A DNA stretch of 64,000 nt, taken from contig NW_022985195.1 in NCBI RefSeq assembly GCF_010093535.1, positions 133,200 through 197,199 on the forward strand, read 5' to 3'. Position 1 is the first letter of the stretch. Every line of letters starts with the position of its first letter. The notes beneath the pieces are model-generated. The model had not been told where the DNA came from and did no database searches. It saw nothing but the letters and a program-made list of their open reading frames with translations. This document shows positions 58,384 through 64,000 of the stretch, in pieces. This stretch comes from Lindgomyces ingoldianus (Eukaryota; Ascomycota; Dothideomycetes; Pleosporales; Lindgomycetaceae). Made by a program: the position numbers and the translations under genes.

Positions 58384-60205
58384 TGGTAATGTGGTGCATG
58401 CTCTCATAGCTTTCTTCGACCTAGTGGGGACTGTCGCGGTTGGGCTGGATGAAGAATAAGACACAGCCCGACAAGAGGTTGATTATTGTTTCAAAGCTTC
58501 TTTCGAACCGCTCTATAAAATAGATGTCGCCTTTAGAGCATATATTTTGTTCAGCTCATACTTGTAAGAGGGTTCGGGAATGCGCTATTTATCTCTACCG
58601 AGCTGCATATCCTAAGATTGCATGATCAAATCATCAATTACTATCCGAGTGATTAAATTAGGTGTCGTCATTCCCAAGGAGTCATTAACTAATTATCTAA
58701 GTCAAAGTTTGGGCAAGAGCCCGACCCCCAAGAACGCCCGCACACATGACCTAACGCTTCACCCCAAGCCCCTCCTTGAATCCTCAATCCCATCTCTTTA
58801 GCTCCCTTTCTAACCTCATCTCTTTCCAGTTTTCCAATCTGCGTGCTATTGACGTATCTCCTCTAGCTCCTGGCTTTAATCCCACCCAAAGAACACATTA
58901 CCATGACTCAACGTGGCGATTTTCCTCCAATGGATTCCTTGCAGGCCAGACCCAAGTTCTATCCTATCATTTCTGGAGTTATATCGCTTATTAAACGACT
59001 TCCAGGCCTTCTCTCCCGTCCTTGATATACCACTACCCCTCTCTAGTCTCATCCAAAGTTCACCGGATGCTCACATCGTTCCCCTAACATATCAATAGTG
59101 TATTCACAATCCATAGCACCCTCCGACGAATCTACCCGAATAAGGAATTCCTCTCGGCACAGCGAAAACTGAGTCGTAAAGAAGGTTAAGCTTGATCCAG
59201 TTGCATCTTCCCACTCACCTACTGACAAGAATGTGGAAATCGCCACCTCGACAGGAAACACCTCCATTAAGACTGCCATATTTCCGTCTTACACTACGGA
59301 TTCAAGTGGAAAAAACGATAGTGAGATGTCCGCCCACATCTGCCAGTCCTTGAAAAGGTGTCTTTCAGCCAGTCAGCAGCACCGCTCCAATCTCGCTTCC
59401 GGTCACGACCCAGGAACAGAATGCGTAGTACAAGAAGCTAGAAAAGTCCACCCTGTTCAAGTATCGCGATAAAGCAGCCCAGCCATCGCTCTCAAGTTGG
59501 CCAAGGGTTTGTTTGTGCGTGCCGGTAGGGCGAAGATAAAGAAAGAGAACTAGCAGACTTTCATCGAACCTACGCTGCGCGATGGCAAGCACAACGCGCT
59601 GAGGGCACTGACCTATGGCCCCGCTTAAGCACACTTCTAAGACAAGGAATATCGTTCTCGACCCGAAACTCACCTCTGCCTTCATCTGTGGCCGACGTGT
59701 CTACTATTCTAAATAGATCTCCACCTACATTAGTAGGCCGCTGCCTCCCATGACGAATCCATAGTAGCCCCAAGAGTCTCTTAATGTGGCAACGTAGCTT
59801 AAATATCACCCCCTACATCCCAATCTCCAGAGTAATCGTTCAAAGTCCTATCTTTGGAATTCACTTTCTCTATAGGTAGCCCAACACACTCATTCCCTTT
59901 CGGTAGCATGATCGCCTAGGGTTGCCCTATTTCTCGCAACGAGGAGCTAAATTCTAAGCAAGAATCATCGAGTGAAGGATAGCCCACGAAAACGAACGTA
60001 TCCATATCTATTCATAGTACCTCAGGCCTAGAGACACCCTCATAGCCACCGTCCACCTATGGACAAGGGTCCACTGCTGTCAACGGCTTGGGGTCCTTCA
60101 GCTTATCCTAGAAGCCTAGCAGATCTTGGTTGTGGATAACGAAGGCAGGCTTTCCAACACTCTATATCCGAAACCGAAGGCGGACGAGCCGAGACTGCCA
60201 CCACG
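58384..60205. other. No supported gene; possible old coding remains
   Basis: Plus-strand frames change repeatedly between 58900 and 59800 (MTQRGDFPPMDSLQARPKFY, SNLASGHDPGTECVVQEARK), which could be a degraded gene. No family is recognised. Confidence 0.3.
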
Positions 60206-60286
60206 ATCCAAATTAGGACTTCCAATAGGCCGTACTACGGTCGGTACAAAGTGAACTGTAAAGGTCACGTGTTCAGTACAAACGTA

Positions 60287-61913
60287 CAATAGGTGCCAAG
60301 AAGTCATCATCCTCTCGCTTAACTTACTATATTGGGTCAACCCACACACCTCAAAATTTTCCGCACCACTTGTTCTCCTCCTTCTCCACACTACTACCAT
60401 GCCTTCCCAACCCAAAACTGCTTGCTGTGAATATAATAAGCCTACCCTTACTAGCATCTAGGCGCTCTTTTGTATTAGTTTTAGCCTTTTAAAGATATAG
60501 AAGACTTTTCTTATTCTAATTTTATTAATTAAGTTAATACTTAAGTAGTTATAAAAATGTAAAGATAAGCCCTAAAAAAAGGCCTATTATATAGAGAAAC
60601 CTCTAAAGCTTAATAAGCGCGTAGAGTAATAATTAGTATAACACTTAAAGTAGTTTCTCTTTAAAATGTATAAAGTATTTACTACTTCTAAAAAAACAAC
60701 AACTGTAATCTACGTTAATATAGTAAAGTAATACTTATAAAAAAATAAGTACTACGCATTTAAACTATATGCTAAGCTTTACTTTAAGCTCTTTTATAAG
60801 CTTAATTATTATTACTAGAGTGCTTATATAAAAACTTAGGATAATAATAACTTTAAATATGTCTACTTTTTTAATAAATTAACTTTTAAAGTAGGACTTT
60901 GTAACGGCGCAGGCAAGACAATGGGTCCGAATGCGGTATGAATCCACTCAGAGGCATATGGGAGTGCGTGGGGACTCAGAGACCTGGGAATACCAATGAC
61001 ACCTATAGGCCTTGTACGTAGGATATCAGAAAACTACCGAGCTAGCTACAGGGGCGAGGTGCGACTAAATACATGAGGGAATAGGGGTAACAGCAGGGGT
61101 TGGGGCCAGGTCAAGGTCGGGGCCGATACGGGGGCCTTCCGGGCCATCCAAGATGGAACGATTCATGAGGATCGTTACAGACTTATCTCTACTACTTAAT
61201 ACTATAAGTAAAAGAAGGGAGTATTATGTGTGTATAAATTTTAATACTTAAAGCTTACTTTTAAAAGCAAAAAAAGCTCTATTAAAGTATAGGCAGCTAT
61301 ATCCTAAGATTTTAAGTTAAAGCTAGTTATACTACCTTAAGGTAAGTAAATAAACTTAAAAAGATACTATAATAAAGTCTTAGCTACTTATATATAGCTA
61401 TTTTATACTAAAGTCTTTAAAAAACATAGTATTATATTATAGCAAAAGAATAAGGCTTTATACTATAAGTTAAAGATAACTATAGGTTTCTAAGAAAAGC
61501 TTTATATAGATTATATAGTGTAGCTAGCATAAAGTTTTAATTTAAATTTTATTAAAAACCTTTAGCGCATTATAAAGATTTAGATTTTAAAAAAAAAACA
61601 CTAAATAAGTAATATTAAAAAGATAAAGTCTATTCTAAAAAAGGAGTAAGATAAGTTAAAGCTAGAAGATTAGCAGAAGTGTATATTATCTATGCCCTAG
61701 CGCGTTACTAACATTAGGGCTGCCCAGGGAGGCTCTACCTGCTAGCAAATAATTACTACTCTAAAAGATTCTCTGTTATTAATTTTATTATATAAATTAA
61801 AAGCTTTAATTTTTAATTACAATCTATCCCTAAAATCCTTATAGAAAACTGCGTGGGCAGATCGTATTCGCTTGCGCACGGTGCGGAGGATGATCACTTC
61901 CTGGCACCTACTG
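60287..61913 (+). mobile_element. Tc1/mariner element, second copy
   Basis: Ends CAATAGGTGCCAAGAAGTCA and, inverted, CAGTAGGTGCCAGGAAGTGA are flanked by TA. Without its 285-bp insert it is 1342 bp. A transposase start at 60399 reads MPSQPKTACCEYNKPTLTSI; the rest is RIP-degraded and aligns in the same direction with the copy at 26.5 kb (AACCTCTAAAGCTTAATAA; CATTATAAAG). Confidence 0.88.
60900..61179. mobile_element. Solo LTR, 280 bp
   Basis: TGTAACGG...GATCGTTACA has TG/CA ends, 7-bp inverted tips TGTAACG/CGTTACA and a perfect 5-bp duplication GACTT (60895-60899, 61180-61184). It is G+C-rich and free of RIP marks, while its mariner host is RIP-degraded, so it arrived later. Confidence 0.85.
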
Positions 61914-62614
61914 TACCAAGTTCGTGAGCTGCACTGTACGTTTAACAGTGACCTTGGTAGAGTACGTAGTCTAGATTTTATTACCCTTTTAGGAACTTTT
62001 TCTAGCAAATATAGAGAAGTAGAAGGGCTCTAGTAAGCAGTGCGTCTAGGGGTTTTCTTAGGCTCTAATTAGCTAAAGGTTTTGTAAGGACTATGTTGCA
62101 AGGCAATCACACGCTGTTAAAGGCGTAAGCTTATGGTGTCGATTTAACGCTCCTAAAGAATCAGGGTAAGGTAATCTGCTGTTAGCTTTGCTATTGGTGT
62201 TATAAGCAAGGGTTTTAAGGCGCTAGGAAGGTAGTAGATAGCTATAACTATATTATTTAGCAACTGCTAAGAGCGCATAATGTTAAATTTAATAAAGAGC
62301 GCTTACCTAATAGCGTACAACTACTGCAGCACCTATAGGAGGTAGCCAGAGGAGCAGCAGCCTTGTTGCAGGAGTTATCTTATACACTATAGCAGGAGGA
62401 TCTTTTACGCAGTGCCCTAGTTAACTGCTAGATACAAAACAGCCTACCTTATTCTCTTTAGGATTTCCCTTAATTTTCTTACAGTCCTGGCTACTAGTTA
62501 CAAGTTCAAGAGGTGTTTTAGCGCAGCTAGTTATAGAGTAACTAATACTTAAGGCTACTTAACTCTAGAAGAGCTAGTTATAGCATAAGGTATTAAGTAG
62601 CAAGCTTTTAGACC

Positions 62615-62813
62615 TGTTATGGGTTAGACCCATAAGGACCTGCAAGCGGGCCAGATTAAGGATCTGGATGGGACCCGGCCTCTAGGTGGAATACCCCATC
62701 TAGCTCATAAATATTAACTACGCAAGCTGAATCCTCGCTGATTCAACTTGTGTATGCCTTTTGGCTCTCGCTTAGTTGTGCCGATAATCCCATGGATCTG
62801 AGCCCCTGTTACA
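62615..62813. mobile_element. Probable solo LTR, 199 bp
   Basis: TGTTATGGGTTAGACCC...GAGCCCCTGTTACA has TG/CA ends and a TATA-like ATAAATATTA. Flanks AGACC and AAACC would be a 5-bp duplication with one transition. hAT copy A is uninterrupted at this place (TTTTAGACCTTCTAC). Confidence 0.6.
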
Positions 62814-63365
62814 AAACCTCTCGACTCTTATTGTAATGGCTTGGCGCAGCTGGAGTGTTGAATTCGATGAAGAAGAGGAACTGTGTCCTCGCTACGGAAT
62901 TGGTTTTTATACCGCAACACCTAGCTAGCTAAGGTCTAGCTTGGGGGTAGCGTTGTCAACAAGCTACCTTATTGCCTCTTGCAATACGACCGACGTGTGC
63001 CGCATTTTGCTGCAGTTTGCTGTAGTTTGCTCCATGCCCTTCCTAACACTCCCAGCTAATCTCTGCCTGATACCCTACGCACCAGCCCATTACACTTAGT
63101 ACCAAAAAGAATCAATTATCTGATAGCTAACTGGATCTTAATTAAATATTTCAACAAATTATAATCTTAGCTGTTTTAACTAGAGTATAGCGTACCTTAT
63201 TAAATTATACTATTTGTACAGATCACGTGAGCTGTTTCAGCTACAATATGTACACCAACCTCTCCTCCTCACTGTTGAACGAACGCACACAAAATCGAGC
63301 CTGTACAGGCCTTAAAATCGCCCAATAGTATAGTAATACGCCTCGTTAGAAGGGCTGTTCAAAAT

Positions 63366-64000
63366 ATTCCACCGAGATCATAGAGCAGTCGGTTCACAAT
63401 AACGTTCTGCTTCTTGAAGGCGATGACATCAACAATATGCCACTCGCTTAAACGACCACCTGCCAGAAGGTGATGGCCAGGATATCTTGGATAATACTAC
63501 ACCAATGAAGACGACTGAACAACTGTGGAGAGGAGCTTCTTGCCAAATGTCGCCGACTGGAAGGCAGAGCTTGAGAACTACAATCAAGATGAAGAAGTTA
63601 TGGGAAACGTGTCGATGGTGTATGAAATACATATCAGATGCTAACAGTAATGGTATTCCAAAAGAGACCGAACACACTGGTCTTTCCGAGCCTATCTCTG
63701 AGGAATTAATTCCCTTAAACAGTCCCCAATTGACAAAATGAAGGCGACAAGAATGAAGGTGAAGGGGCACTAAGAATGAAGCTAGGGCACGTGGAGTTCT
63801 TATAAAGGGCCCTGTGATCCACCCACACCTAGTGGGAAGAAACTATTTGTCGTCAACGAAATAGGACCTCTCTAAGAATTGGAGCATCTTCTTCCTGGGA
63901 TCGGTGATGAGGTTGAGGCAGGCTGCAAAGCCCAGATCGCCGATGATGCTATGCTGAGGGACATTTCACCAGATGCTGACTATCTTGAAACAACTACGAG
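63366..64000. other. No supported gene
   Basis: A plus frame 63487-63741 (MDNTTPMKTTEQLWRGAS) and an opposing minus frame are open, without known motifs; the region may belong to a gene continuing past the window. Confidence 0.3.

Larger units (their letters stand above)
60214..63357 (+). mobile_element. hAT element copy B, carrying nested insertions
   Basis: The left end TAGGACTTCCAATAGGCCGT is the RIP-mutated form of copy A's CAGGGCTTCC end; the right end is CGTTAGAAGGGCTG. Flanks ATCCAAAT and TTCAAAAT agree at 6 of 8 positions, a doubtful duplication. Between lie a mariner (60287-61913) and an LTR-like insert (62615-62813). Near 62480-62560 a frame reads ATSYKFKRCFSAASYRVTNT, the hAT dimerisation motif. 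Confidence 0.82.

Noticed and set aside
61817..62008. 63-codon minus frame across the mariner right end
   Set aside because: It spans the boundary between mariner and hAT sequence, so cannot be an ancestral gene.

Overview
The window is nuclear DNA of a filamentous ascomycete (Pezizomycotina; the class cannot be fixed from sequence alone). The evidence is genes with many 44-59 nt introns carrying CTAAC/CTAAT/CTGAC branch points, Zn2Cys6 regulators, HET, RTA1, NRPS and DUF8021-type proteins, and large A+T-rich blocks whose former coding frames are riddled with TAA/TAG where Gln or Trp is expected. That last pattern is the signature of repeat-induced point mutation (RIP). No rRNA, tRNA or CRISPR was seen.

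Layout. 0.1-2.2 kb: RIP-damaged HET-domain gene and other decayed coding. 3.9-5.8 kb: tandem pair of small secreted six-cysteine proteins. 6.8-9.8 kb: RTA1-like membrane protein and Zn2Cys6 regulator, both on the minus strand. 10.1-11.2 kb: 1.05-kb TIR element. 11.2-12.8 kb: MFS transporter with five introns' worth of clean splicing except one GC-AG donor. 13.5-23.9 kb: a 10.35-kb TIR element with the same ends and an intact 8-bp target duplication, holding a RIP-killed SF2/RecQ-like helicase and a second convergent frame. 26.5-34.3 kb: Tc1/mariner element split by a complete Copia-type LTR retrotransposon. 35.9-36.7 kb: hAT element. 38.3-43.5 kb: three dead metabolic genes (NRPS A-T fragment, agmatinase, aldo-keto reductase). 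45.2-49.1 kb: intact Zn2Cys6 regulator and isochorismatase-family hydrolase. 51.0-52.4 kb: hAT relics and a hAT-type MITE. 53.8-54.6 kb: secreted DUF8021-like protein. 54.8-56.4 kb: truncated third copy of the TIR family, split by a fold-back element. 57.3-58.4 kb: RING-finger protein. 60.2-63.4 kb: hAT copy containing a mariner containing a solo LTR, plus a second LTR-like insert.

How it fits together. Nine genes look functional: two secreted cysteine-rich proteins, RTA1-like, two Zn2Cys6 regulators, MFS, isochorismatase, DUF8021 and RING. They are islands of secretion, transport, regulation and small-molecule chemistry among nested transposons, the pattern of a fast-evolving accessory compartment. 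The decayed NRPS, agmatinase and aldo-keto reductase next to an intact regulator and hydrolase may be the remains of a metabolite cluster. The most unusual object is the 10.35-kb helicase-bearing TIR element together with its two small relatives.
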